A DNA stretch of 29,778 nucleotides, taken from positions 11,555 to 41,332 of the forward strand of contig NMRA01001196.1 of NCBI GenBank assembly GCA_002633005.1. Direction: 5' to 3'. Numbering within the stretch: the stretch's first letter is position 1; every line of letters starts with the position of its first letter. The notes beneath the pieces are model-generated. The model had not been told where the DNA came from. It was given only the letters and a program-made list of their open reading frames with translations, and did not search any database. The DNA is from Phoronis australis. Its lineage: Eukaryota; Phoronida; Phoronidae. Below, piece after piece: positions 1-9,216 of the stretch. Made by a program: the position numbers and the translations under genes.

Positions 1-88
1 CCCCCCCCCTCTCGGCGCCACGCGCCTAGGATTCGACCTTTGCGGGAATCCTAAACCCCCCCTTACTGAAAACGTAGATCCGCCCCTG
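1..88. mobile_element. Right end of a hAT-like MITE with C/G runs (truncated by window edge)
   Basis: This segment opens with a C-run and ends in an inverted-terminal sequence finishing GATCCGCCCCTG. It aligns with the right part of the element at 18503-18738: both have ACGCG, then GGATTCG, then AATCC, then a C-run followed by CTTAC and a terminal GCCNCTG. The reverse complement of the end, CAGGGGCGGATC, has the look of hAT-family non-autonomous ends. No coding sequence is visible. The left end lies outside the window. Confidence 0.6.
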
Positions 89-497
89 AATAATTAGTGA
101 TGGTTTTTGTCAAATAATACAGTCTTTTCATGGCTCAGTTTGGCCAAATGAGCTCAATGATAGTTATCAGGTGGTGACACCTCGTTAAAAACTACCACAC
201 ACGTCGCAGGAATCGATATTTTTACGTTTTCGCTTAAATAAAAATAGCTCAGTGAAGAGAAATTTTACGAGTAAGGGGGACAAGAGATAAAAGCACAATT
301 ATCACCAACAGAAATGGTCATCTGGGATTGCTTGTGAAGACCGCATGTGGTTATACAGGTGAAGAGAACTGTGACCGGATACCAGTAAAATAATGCACGC
401 TACTGTTATAGCTTAAAAGAACTCCCTGAATCACGGCTTTGTTAACAGCGTCTGCTGAACACGCATTATATTTTTCAACTGTTTATTGTTCGACTAG
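89..497. other. Intronic or upstream sequence, no gene recognised
   Basis: Nothing recognisable is encoded between the MITE end and the first discoidin exon. The last ~30 bases are pyrimidine-rich and end in CTAG, which I take as the 3' splice site of the exon starting at 498. The stretch is therefore probably the tail of an intron of the F5/8C gene, whose earlier exons lie outside the window. Confidence 0.5.
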
Positions 498-690
498 CTT
501 GCAATACACCACTGATGCAAACCAGAGTTGTGCAGGATCATCAGATATCGGCATCAAGCCAACTTGGACTGTGCCCTAGGTCCCATGCCAGATTAAACAG
601 CCGAAAGACCGTCCGTGGATCACGCCCTTGCTACGCGTGGTGTACAGCTTCCCTTAGCGATCCGTGGATACACGTGAAATTCGACATCAG
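498..690 (+). CDS. F5/8 type C (discoidin) domain protein, antepenultimate exon
   Basis: First of three exons coding one complete F5/8C domain, a ligand- or lipid-binding beta-sandwich usually found in secreted or membrane proteins. The frame starts with a split codon (2 nt after the acceptor CTAG, so a phase-1 intron, the usual phase at the border of this domain). It reads a cysteine at 500-502 followed by NTPLMQTRVVQDHQISASS, which matches the family opening C-x-PLG-...-I-x-D-x-Q-I-x-A-S-S. HARLN and the block YAWCTASLSDPWIHVKFDI follow, matching the family's AW-x-A-...-D-...-W-I-Q-V-D-L. The exon ends AG before GTGAAT, leaving phase 2, which joins exactly to the exon at 1036. The gene extends to the left of the window, so other domains and any signal peptide cannot be judged. 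Confidence 0.85.
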
Positions 691-1035
691 GTGAATAGAC
701 GGGTTTCCATATCCTGTTTCATACAGGAACCTTTATACGAAATTAATTAATCGTGCACTCGCTTGAGTAAAAAGGTCTGGTATACGATTTTCCTTGGACT
801 ACGAGGCCTTGACTTTTGTAATGAAAAAGATTCGCAGTTAAAAGAAAGGTGTAACTCCGTATTCACACATAAATGGTCACTTCGCAAACCAGTTTAGATG
901 TTGTAGATGAACTGTTGTAGAATTCCACCAGTTCGTCGAACGCTCCCAGTGAAGTCATTTTAGCGACCCTTTTAAAGCCACCAACCCCATAGATTTCTTA
1001 GAAACTGATCGAATTAAGTATTTCACACTTTTCAG

Positions 1036-1165
1036 ATATCGAATTACGGCTGTCGAAGTTCAAGGACGTGGTGATGAGAATTATCACTTAAATACGTATG
1101 CACTAAAGTACAGTAACAATGGCCGCTACTGGAGTTTGTACGTGGACAGGACGAGAGATTCAACG
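1036..1165 (+). CDS. F5/8 type C (discoidin) domain protein, penultimate exon
   Basis: Middle exon of the domain. It is entered after TTTTCAG with one base completing the previous codon and leaves before GTAAGT in phase 0. The frame reads YRITAVEVQGRGDENYH, then YALKYSNNGRYWSLY. This matches the central F5/8C strands with the V-x-x-Q-G-R and Y-x-V-x-Y-S-x-D/N-G-x-x-W motifs, which are among the most conserved in the family. Splicing from the exon ending at 690 across a 345-bp intron keeps the frame open. The open frame and exact phase fit argue for a working host gene and against a pseudogene. Confidence 0.88.
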
Positions 1166-1528
1166 GTAAGTTGAAAGGATTTGTTCATGTCTGATATTAC
1201 AATGCCCGTCAATACACCTTTTCGTGTACAGGCTAGTAATAAAAGGACGACTTGCAAAGAGACAAAACAGAGTTTGTTCGAAATCATTTGAGTTTGTCGG
1301 AGGGGGATAATAATCACAGCGCCCCCTCTGTTGGAAAGACATGATAATCACTTCTCGGAATACCATAGCATCCCTCTGGTTCACATGATCATAAAATTGG
1401 GTTTTAATGAAGCAGTTTACACAAGGGAAATCCCGTGCACAAGCGTACATGCGCATGTAACTTCGTTAAAGTCCCATGATTTGTTAAGTTTACAATTCGT
1501 TAACATGTAATATTGTTTCTTTTTGTAG

Positions 1529-1672
1529 TCGTTACTGGCCGGTCAAGGCAGTGTTAGCACAAAACTCAACCCTCCACTGGAAACCAGATACGTTAGAATT
1601 GTTCCCAAGACTTGGACGCCACAAGCAATCGCCTGTCTCCGTTTTGAACTCTACGGATGCCCATTGGAATAA
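1529..1672 (+). CDS. F5/8 type C (discoidin) domain protein, last coding exon
   Basis: Terminal coding exon, entered after TTTTTGTAG in phase 0 and ending with TAA at 1670-1672. It reads GSVSTKLNPPLETRYVRIVP, then ACLRFELYGC. These match the C-terminal F5/8C strands (P-x-x-A-R-Y-V-R-I-x-P and L-R-x-E-L-x-G-C). The final cysteine (1658-1660) is four codons before the stop and would pair with the first cysteine of the domain at 500-502, as is usual. The three exons together give about 155 residues, the normal length of one domain, so the domain is the C-terminus of the protein. The name of the full gene cannot be given from this end alone. Confidence 0.87.
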   Translation, partial: SLLAGQGSVSTKLNPPLETRYVRIVPKTWTPQAIACLRFELYGCPLE

Positions 1673-1986
1673 CGCCGCATTGTTGGTGGAAGAACGTTTG
1701 TGGACTTATGCCTAGACTATTGTTCATGGACAATTGCAAAATTACATTGTAACACTGCAATTTACTTTGTGAATATATTGACTGAAGCCATTACATAACT
1801 GATCTTGAATGTGACCCTCGTTACGGCTCCAGACAGGGCAAAGATTAGAGGTGAAAGTCTTGTCAATGCGAAAGATATTTTGAACAGACAAAGAACATCA
1901 AACGATACGCTGTTGTTCTACATGTATACTCATAGCAGAATTGTTTTAGATAAAAACAAATGCAAGAATACAGTCCACACTTCTGT

Positions 1987-2056
1987 AATAAATTAATTCA
2001 TCACTCGATTCCTGCGACAGTGAAACGTTATCGAATATCAAATCTTGCTAAATAAA
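1987..2056 (+). promoter_or_regulatory. Candidate polyadenylation signals of the F5/8C gene
   Basis: AATAAA occurs at 1987-1992 and again at 2051-2056, about 315 and 380 bases after the stop codon at 1672. Either would give a normal 3' UTR. I cannot tell which is used. Confidence 0.5.
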
Positions 2057-3693
2057 ACCTGGGGATTTTGCCAAGGATTGAAAGTTCACGGCTTTCAAAC
2101 TTGTCACAAGACAAGCCTATGCAGAGACCACAAGCTGCTATTGGTCACGGTGTTGCACACTGTGTGTCGGTCCTAGCACGAGATCACTCACAGATGGCAG
2201 CCAGAGTATTGGTTGGGGTCCTCGCACCATGAAAGTTTTATAGGTCCTCGTGTGTAAAAATGCGTATTATACTTGGACGCTAACTAAATTTCGGCAGAAC
2301 AACACTTTCTGACACTTTAAACAGTGCAATATGCTTTTTCATAGTTCTTCTCCCAATGTTTTCAAAGTGTCTTGTAAGCGGGTATCAAATGACCCTTCCT
2401 AGTATCAAAAAGTGGAAATTTTGACACATTCCCATTTTGCAGCCGAATGGAGGATAAAATAATACATAAAATCTAGTTTCAAGTTGATGTCCATGTAGAA
2501 AAGTTGACAGAACCTGAAATTAAACCTGAAAATAAAAAATTCTAGCAGTATGCCAAAATGTAAGTGTTCCCAAGTTCCCCAAAAATTCATGATTTACATT
2601 TTAAAATGTTTACAGTTTTGTCTGTTTTTGTTCTTAATTCAACAATGCTTAAGATCATTTTCCTCTGTTATACAAATTTTAGCCTTTATATAATTTGAGG
2701 CTAACTTTTACCTTAGTGATATGCGTAGAGATTTATGGGTGTACAGTACAAAAAAAATGAAGTTGCCCATTACTTAAAACTGTGCAGCGCGTATAAAATG
2801 ACTGGCCGTGCAGACAAAGTTGTGGGACCTGATCACAAGCAATGAATAACTACCAGTTCTTTCAAAACCCTGAAATCCTCACCAATTTGACTAATTAATA
2901 ATTTGGAGCCATTATCTTAGCGGTAAGTCGTCTAGCTAAAATGATTATTCTTAGAACAGAGGATGGGTCTACAGCCGCTATCTGGCAACTATTACGTAAC
3001 TTCAAACTCAAATTTCTCAAACATGCAACCTTTTATGGGAACGTTTTAGGCTTTAAAAGTGCAATAGTAAACGAACTTAAAACCATCAAAATTAAGTTGC
3101 TCCCATAAATCCCACGTTTTCTAGCAACTCTGCAAAATTGAGTCCAGCAGCTAGAGTTTATCAGCGATTTCTGACATTACAGCAAAGCAAAATCTGTCAC
3201 AAAAGCCAGGTGTTTCGAAATTTTACTGTATAAAAGACCCCAGGACAGATCCATTTTTTCGATGAATGCCCGTACCAACCAAAGAATGAAAGTTCCTGAC
3301 GTAATTTATCAATGTGATCAAAAAAAGTCCCGCACTCGATCACTTTCCTTTAAGGTCCGTGACCACTGTTATCTCAGTTTAGTCAACTGGGAGCTCCATA
3401 ATGTCGTTGAAGGTGTTCTTGGTTGCTGGTTTGCTGCACGTTTGTATCTCTGCGGAACTCTAAGAAGACGTACAAGATAATAAATGTAGACGCACGTTGT
3501 GATTCTAATTCAACTTTCGTTCCTTTAATAAAATGGAATTGCATGTCACCCAGATATTTGCAACTTCTCAATAGCATTTGTGAAAATGATTTACTGACTT
3601 TATGTTTTTTTCAGAACCAATGATGAAAACTTAAGTCACCACGCTTTCGCAATTCATGGGGGTTTGCATATTTTGTCTGTTTTGATTAAAATC
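2057..3693. other. Non-coding stretch, nothing recognised
   Basis: Only short chance ORFs (72 codons or fewer) without family resemblance are present on either strand, and I see no exon with convincing splice sites and conserved residues. The composition is AT-rich with short homopolymers. It is intergenic or intronic. Confidence 0.6.
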
Positions 3694-3745
3694 AGGATAG
3701 TTCGAAAACCATTCTATCCCCTCGAAGGGGTTTTAGAACTATCCT
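3694..3745. repeat. Strong inverted repeat (17-bp arms, 18-nt loop)
   Basis: The arms AGGATAGTTCGAAAACC (3694-3710) and GGTTTTAGAACTATCCT (3729-3745) are complementary at 16 of 17 positions. The loop region itself contains CCCCTCGAAGGGG, a second short hairpin overlapping the right arm. It could be a transposon remnant, a structured RNA or a cruciform. No gene is attached to it. Confidence 0.8.
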
Positions 3746-4451
3746 TAAAATCATGCTTCAGTCATTTACACAAATTCCCACTTTCTTATTGACTGTGGAA
3801 TTGTATCACCCTACATGTAACTCGGAACTAATCTGAGTAAATTTGTTAACAACTTGCTTTTTACATTAATCAAATTCGCGTATACCTTTCTAAACTTTTG
3901 CTCACTTTGTTCCTCGTTTTTTATGTATATGTGTTTCATTTTGTTGGGTGTCGCACATACGTAACCATTCAGTATGTACCGCTATATTGCTGTTAATGCA
4001 GAGTCAGAATGAAAAAAAAATCCGCAATCATTGCAGACGAATCATGTTTGGAAGATACAATATCCTCGAACCTTCAATTGATCAAAGAATACAGTTTCGT
4101 AATATCTTGAGCTCCAAACCAACCCCAATGAAATAAAAATATTCTGTTCAAAGCACTATAGTAAGGACAACAGAGATAGTTATGAAAGTTTTCAAACCAC
4201 ATCAAATGGGTATCATGAACTCCACCATCTACAGACATTTTATACACTTTATATATAAACCATAGAATTTGTGAGTGTTTTATTTGAACTACAGGTGTAT
4301 GAACATTCACATATTAACGGTAGTTGACCTCGTCTAAATTGACTTCAAATCTGCAGTAAGTGCGGGCCCTTGCATTTTTGTGTTGACTGGCTGTAGATGA
4401 AAAAGTTGTAAACAGGCAAAATGCAGGATTTTAGCCTTATTTCCGAGAAAT
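3746..4451. other. Non-coding stretch, nothing recognised
   Basis: Small overlapping ORFs on both strands lack any family signature and sit in AT-rich sequence. I see no convincing exon. Confidence 0.55.
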
Positions 4452-4547
4452 AAAGAGAAAAGGAAGGGGAGAGAGGGGAGAGAGAGAGAAAGGGAAGGGG
4501 AGGGGGAACGGAGGGAGAGAAGAAGGACGGGAGAAAGGGGAGGGACA
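4452..4547. repeat. Polypurine (GA-rich) tract
   Basis: The plus strand is uninterrupted purine from 4452 to 4508 (57 nt). It continues as GA-rich sequence with only two single-base pyrimidine interruptions to 4547, and less purely to about 4577. Such tracts can form triplex (H-DNA) structures. Here it is simple-sequence DNA with no coding reading. Confidence 0.85.
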
Positions 4548-4577
4548 GATTAGGTAGGGAAGGAGGAGGCAGGGACA

Positions 4578-6700
4578 GATACAGTCAATGTCTACAGGAT
4601 TGTCACATTCCTATAGTATTTGAGCACCTAATTTAAGGCCTGAATTCAGGGCTCAGCTTTTTTCCAAAATTTGGACATCTTATGCATAGGTGTGATGTTT
4701 CTATATTTTACTAGTGTCAGACATTGGCACTTAAACTACGCAAAACAAAACCGCTCCCCACCAGTTTCTAATCCCCGTGGTTACCAGGGACTTCCACGCT
4801 TGAATCGAAGTGAAACAAGATTGCCTCGTCTCTGACATCCAAGGCCCTGACAGTTGGATTTAGCTGTAGGAGGAATTAAACGAAGTAAAGTTATGCTTAT
4901 TTCAAATTACATATATCAGCCCTTCAGTTAAATCTTAGAAGCCAGCGGCCCTACAGAACTGGCCACTCGTAGACATGGAGTACGTGTACTCTGAAGTTGT
5001 GTTAACAGAAGGGGTGTGGGGGGGGGTCAATATTGTGAAGTATAACTAGGAATTTTATGATATGCATTTAAATTATGTAAACCAAATAAAGTTGGATGAG
5101 ACACAAAATTTACACTCAGTCTTTTAGATAGGCGTTCACATTTTTAAATAAATTATTAAACCTAGCTGGAAATCAACCGAGGAACAGCCGTTATCTTGTT
5201 ACAAAATTTCTTATATCTGCTTTAAGTTTTGGAATTTTTCTTACACTCGTCACTAGACCTTTTGGTCGTGAACTGGCTGAAATTAAAGGATTATAGTAAA
5301 ATTCAAATTCCGGACAAACTGAAATTGACAGTGTAATTCAAACTATGTAAAATTATGTTCACTATTGTGTTTCGCACTATGGGCAATGAACTTCACCTAC
5401 TTATGAAATTTGACATTACCACCCACCCCGCTCTTTTTTCGCTGACGATTTTACCCTAGTGGCACCTCTGTGGTTTCCAAATAAAGTGGACTCCTTCCCA
5501 TTTTTCAAGCTATGCATTCTCCTCCTCTGCTGTCTCCATAGACGTTTTTCACTTAGCGTTATGTAGAGGTAATGAACTGACTATTTGTTGCGCCTACGGT
5601 TTCCATGCTAAGAGGCAACTGTAATCCATGATAACCATCCTAATAAGTTTTTACTTCAGGTATTTGTTCTTAAAGGTAACACGACGATTCGCTTAAATTC
5701 ATCGGCTCTAAAATGAATAATGTGAATAAAACTTGAATGGGTCCGTTTCCACGATTTTGCTTTCTGCATACCTTGGCGACATAGCACGTTTTCCTAACTG
5801 GGTTTTTAAAATGTTACGAGCCCCACGAAAATGTCCATAAATTGCTACCTTCGGAATATATAACTTTGAAATGGACAATCCGACCCAAATGTAGTTTTCA
5901 GACAGTTCAATTTATGCCTTGTTTTAAAGGACGCAATAAGGAATTGGTTTTAAAATGATTCTCTAGTTTTCGCCAAGTACTATTAAGAGCAGGCTTACGA
6001 TTTTGATGAATTTAGATGTCTTTTAACAAAAAAGTACTTTAATGTTGTATCAACTAATACCAAAAAGTTAGAAACTGTAAAGTATTTTCTTTACATTTCA
6101 TATTTGCATAATACGTAAAGAAATTTAGTCGCGTTCATTAACTCCCTTTTGTTATATTTTACTAAATTACAGGGTCACCTGCCCCTACCAGCAGCTGATT
6201 TTTATAAAGTTCAGCAGTTGATATATTTACAGAGACAATATGCATTTTTTTGGATAATTACACAGCAGACATGCTAAAAACTGAGATCATTTATGAAAGA
6301 AAAACTGAAAAAGTTATTGTTTAACACGTCGGAAGAATTAACAGCTTTTAGAAACAAGAATGCTAAAAATAATGTAATCATATATACCAGAGATGAGATT
6401 GCTTCGCAAACACTATGAACAGTAGTGTTGCGCTTTCTGTAAACATATGCATTTTAAGCACGACTTGACACAGTTATGTGAGTGTATTGGCTGGGCAATA
6501 ACTCCCTGAAACACCCTTGATGGCTTGCGTTTGCGATGAAATCTTAGGCACAATTCAATGCAGACTTTTCAAAACGCGTCCTTTTTCAAAGTACCTGCAA
6601 ATACCTCAAAACATTCAATTGTATTGTCGATTTTTCAAAATATTTCATTTTAAACAAGAGCAACGCGGAGTGTTGAAATGCGCCCACGAATACATGGCAA
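4578..6700. other. Non-coding stretch, nothing recognised
   Basis: No ORF above about 60 codons with recognisable content occurs here. There is a G-run near 5018-5026 and an AATAAA near 5085, but no associated coding exon. The long open frame beginning at 6517 runs into the tandem array and has no family resemblance, so it is not called as a gene. Confidence 0.55.
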
Positions 6701-6738
6701 ATGGTGTGAATTTAGGGTTAATTATTTGTATCGCAAAA

Positions 6739-8121
6739 ATGGCCACTACATGGCACAAAAACGGGAACACACCATGTTTCATAAAAATCTGTCAAGGAAC
6801 TTCAAAGAAACAAAAGAAAACAGAATAAAACGAAGTTGCCATTAGTGGGCACAGCAACCGTTGGACCCGCCTGAAAGTCGTCGTCGTCTTTTGTTAACTT
6901 CATATAAATACACTTACTACTAAATTTAATGAAGATCCTGCAGTGGGTTTAGGAAATACAGCTATATTGGGCGCAAAACAAAAAAAAAAACTACCACTAG
7001 GAGGTGCCAAAGTAGCCAGTCGTCATCATTAAACGTCCTCTTCACACTGAGAACATATATGCCAGTTTTCAAAACCATCCCTAGAGTGATTTGGTTGATA
7101 GAGGGGTAGAGGCCCAAAGCAAGATTTGAAAACGGCAAAAATGGCCACTAAGTGGCGCAAAACATCGATTCCATTCGAAAACAGGAGCATCGCGTCATTT
7201 CACCAATAGATTTCTATAATTAAAATTTCATGAAAATCTGTTGAGGACCTTTGAAGATATAGAGGTAAACGTAAAAAACTAAAATTGCCACTGCGAGGCG
7301 CACCAATAGTCTGATCCGTCCGAAAGTCGTCCTCATTCGTTGCCAACATCATATAAATATACTGTACTTGCTAAATTAAGTAAAGATCCTGCAAATCGTT
7401 CAGGAGATACAGCCATGAGCGCAAAAAAAAACTTCCACGAGGGGGCACCACAGCAGTCGAAGTTGTCAGAAAATCATCGTCAGCCGTCCACTTCATAGCA
7501 AAAACATTTATACCAATTTTCACAATTCTCCTGAAAGCGGTTTGGTTCATAGACGAGTAGATGTCAAAAAGAGTCGAAAACAGTAAAAATGGCCACTAGG
7601 TGGCGCAAACTAGGTCGAATCCATCTGAAAACTGAGAGATAGCGTCATCTCATTAACAGATGCCTGTATGCCAAATTTTATGAAAATACGTTGAGGATCT
7701 TTAAAGATACAGAGGTAAACGTAAAAAAAATAAAGTTGCCACTAGGTGGCACACCAGAAGTCAGATCTGTCCGAAAGTCGTCGTCGTTCGTTGTTAACAT
7801 CTAGTGCAAATACACTTACTAAATTTAGTAAAGATCCTGGGAATGGTTTAGGAGATACAGGCATAGGCGCAAAAAACAAAACTCCCACTAGGAGGCGCCA
7901 CAGTAGTCAAAGTTGTCGGAAAATCATCGTCAGCCGTCTACTTCATAGTAAAAACATACATGCCATTTTTCACAATAATCATCTAAGCGGTTTGGTTGAT
8001 AGAGGGGTGGACGCACACAAAAAGATTCGAAAACAGTAAAAATGGCCACTAGGCGGCGCAAACTACATCGAATCCATCCGGAAACGGGAGGATAGCGTTA
8101 TCTCACTATTAGGTGCCCATA
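6739..8121. repeat. Higher-order tandem repeat: ~150-bp monomers, A-B-C order, each with a CTCF-like core
   Basis: Ten copies of a CCACTAGGTGGCGC-like 14-mer start at 6743, 6839, 6994, 7145, 7288, 7435, 7593, 7739, 7885 and 8046, all in the same orientation. Flanking bases give three types in strict rotation: A (AAAATGG before the core), B (AAGTTG before) and C (an A/C-rich stretch before). The A-to-A distance is about 450 bp (448 and 453), except for a shortened first unit (402). The three monomer types share internal blocks: a GTCCGAAA-like and CGTCGTC-like stretch after the core, an ATGCCAAATTTT-like centre, and a GGAGATACAGAGG-like tail. They are therefore diverged copies of one ~150-bp ancestor. 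The array stops abruptly where the LTR at 8122 begins. No protein is encoded. Confidence 0.85.
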
Positions 8122-8631
8122 TGCAGTCTGGAATATTCTAGAGACTGGTATACAGTGTGTGTTTGTGGAATGATTGGGCAGATTCAGGAAAGTTCTAGAA
8201 TGTGCTTGAATTGATGTTCCAGAACAATGCATTAGGCTATAAATACACAAGCACGGGTTTGTATTAGTGAGATCAACTCAGTTCAAGAAAGTTAATCAGG
8301 AGAATTACAAATGAGTTGCAGTAAGAGAATCAGCAGTTACAGCGATAGTCAATAGAGAGCCAGCTATAGAGACATCAAGTTAATGAATCGACGAGTGATA
8401 CAGTTGCTGAACGTGTCTCAGAAGTTCATCACAAATCAAGGCTTCGCAGTACTGGCTGGAGCATAAACAGACATTACGTCGGACGTTTTGTTTGAGTAGG
8501 CTTTTGAACATACGGTCGGCATTAATAAAACGATTAACTAGAACCAGTCTTCAGTTAATCGTCGCACCGAAAGCTATTAACACCGGTCTGTAACAACCTG
8601 CGCCCACCCACACACGGGGAAAAACGTGACA
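8122..8631 (+). repeat. 5' long terminal repeat of a Gypsy-type retroelement
   Basis: The ~510-bp sequence begins TGCAGTCTGG where the tandem array is interrupted and ends GTGACA, giving the usual TG...CA borders. It contains TATAAATA at 8238-8245 in a promoter-like position and AATAAA at 8524-8529. The last ~100 bases recur at 21893-22014, also ending GTGACA, which independently supports the right border. A TGGTGAGC sequence follows three bases downstream, as expected for a primer-binding site. The left border is less certain by a few bases because no 3' LTR is present for comparison. Confidence 0.75.
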
Positions 8632-8633
8632 AT

Positions 8634-8651
8634 TGGTGAGCACGCCAGGAG
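8634..8651 (+). promoter_or_regulatory. Probable primer-binding site of the retroelement
   Basis: TGGTGAGCACGCCAGGAG lies just after the LTR end. It begins with TGG, complementary to the CCA tail of a tRNA, as in Gypsy-type elements. I cannot assign the tRNA. Confidence 0.5.
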
Positions 8652-8716
8652 CTTACTGACGGTAACAAGGTGTGATAAAGTGGACTGTGGAGACAAGATC
8701 TCAACTAAGAGAGTTG

Positions 8717-9180
8717 ATGGCCCTCGGACAAGAAATGGGTCTGCAGGGGGACAATCTCAGACAGTTTGATTAGAAACAACAAGCTGAGGCTTGTGCTGAG
8801 GCTGAGGCGGTGGAGAGAAGGCAGGCGCGAGGGGCTGAGGCGGAGGAGAGAAGGCAGGCGCGATAGGCTAAGGGGGAGGAGAGAAGGCAAGCTCGTGAGG
8901 CTGAAGAAAGGGCGCGAGAGGCCGAAGAAAGGGTGCGAGAGGCAGAACAGCAGATGGAGTGACAAAGAATGGAACACGAGAGGGCGCTAGCAGCACTGAA
9001 AGCTGAACAGGTTGCAGCGGAGGGTAGCCATGTTAGATCAACTTGTGGTGTGAAGCCGAAGCTACCTAAGTTTCACGAAAAGCAGGACGACATAGACAAC
9101 TTCCTGGAAAGGTTTGAAAGACACTCAGAGAGGCAGGGTTTGACACAGAGTGAATGGGCAATTAGTCTCAGTCCCTGTTA
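8717..9180 (+). pseudogene. Retroelement gag, N-terminal coiled-coil part (broken)
   Basis: The frame from ATG 8717 codes a highly charged E/R/A-rich stretch (about 8790-8950) of near-heptad AEERRQAR/EAEERVRE repeats, then a region starting KPKLPKFHEKQDDIDNFLER. That is the start of the SCAN-like gag domain of Gypsy-type elements. It is disabled by in-frame stops at 8771-8773 (TAG), 8864-8866 (TAG) and 8960-8962 (TGA), and by a frame change near 9173-9178 before the rest of gag resumes in another frame. The purine-rich repeat block is prone to slippage. Gag proteins form the particle that packages element RNA; this copy could not make one. Confidence 0.75.
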
Positions 9181-9216
9181 ACAGGTAAGGGCCTGCAGGT
9201 TTATACTACCCTTCCT

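Noticed and set aside
6517-6828. 103-codon ORF running into the tandem array
   Set aside because: Its 3' part is tandem-array sequence and the frame is not kept in the other monomers.
6739-8121. CRISPR-like array
   Set aside because: Repeats are ~150-bp diverged monomers in eukaryotic DNA, not short identical repeats with unique spacers.
8705-8977. Minus-strand 90-codon ORF rich in Ser/Leu
   Set aside because: It is the antisense reading of the purine-rich gag coiled-coil repeats; the low-complexity LPSLLRLSPSRLPS pattern is an artefact.
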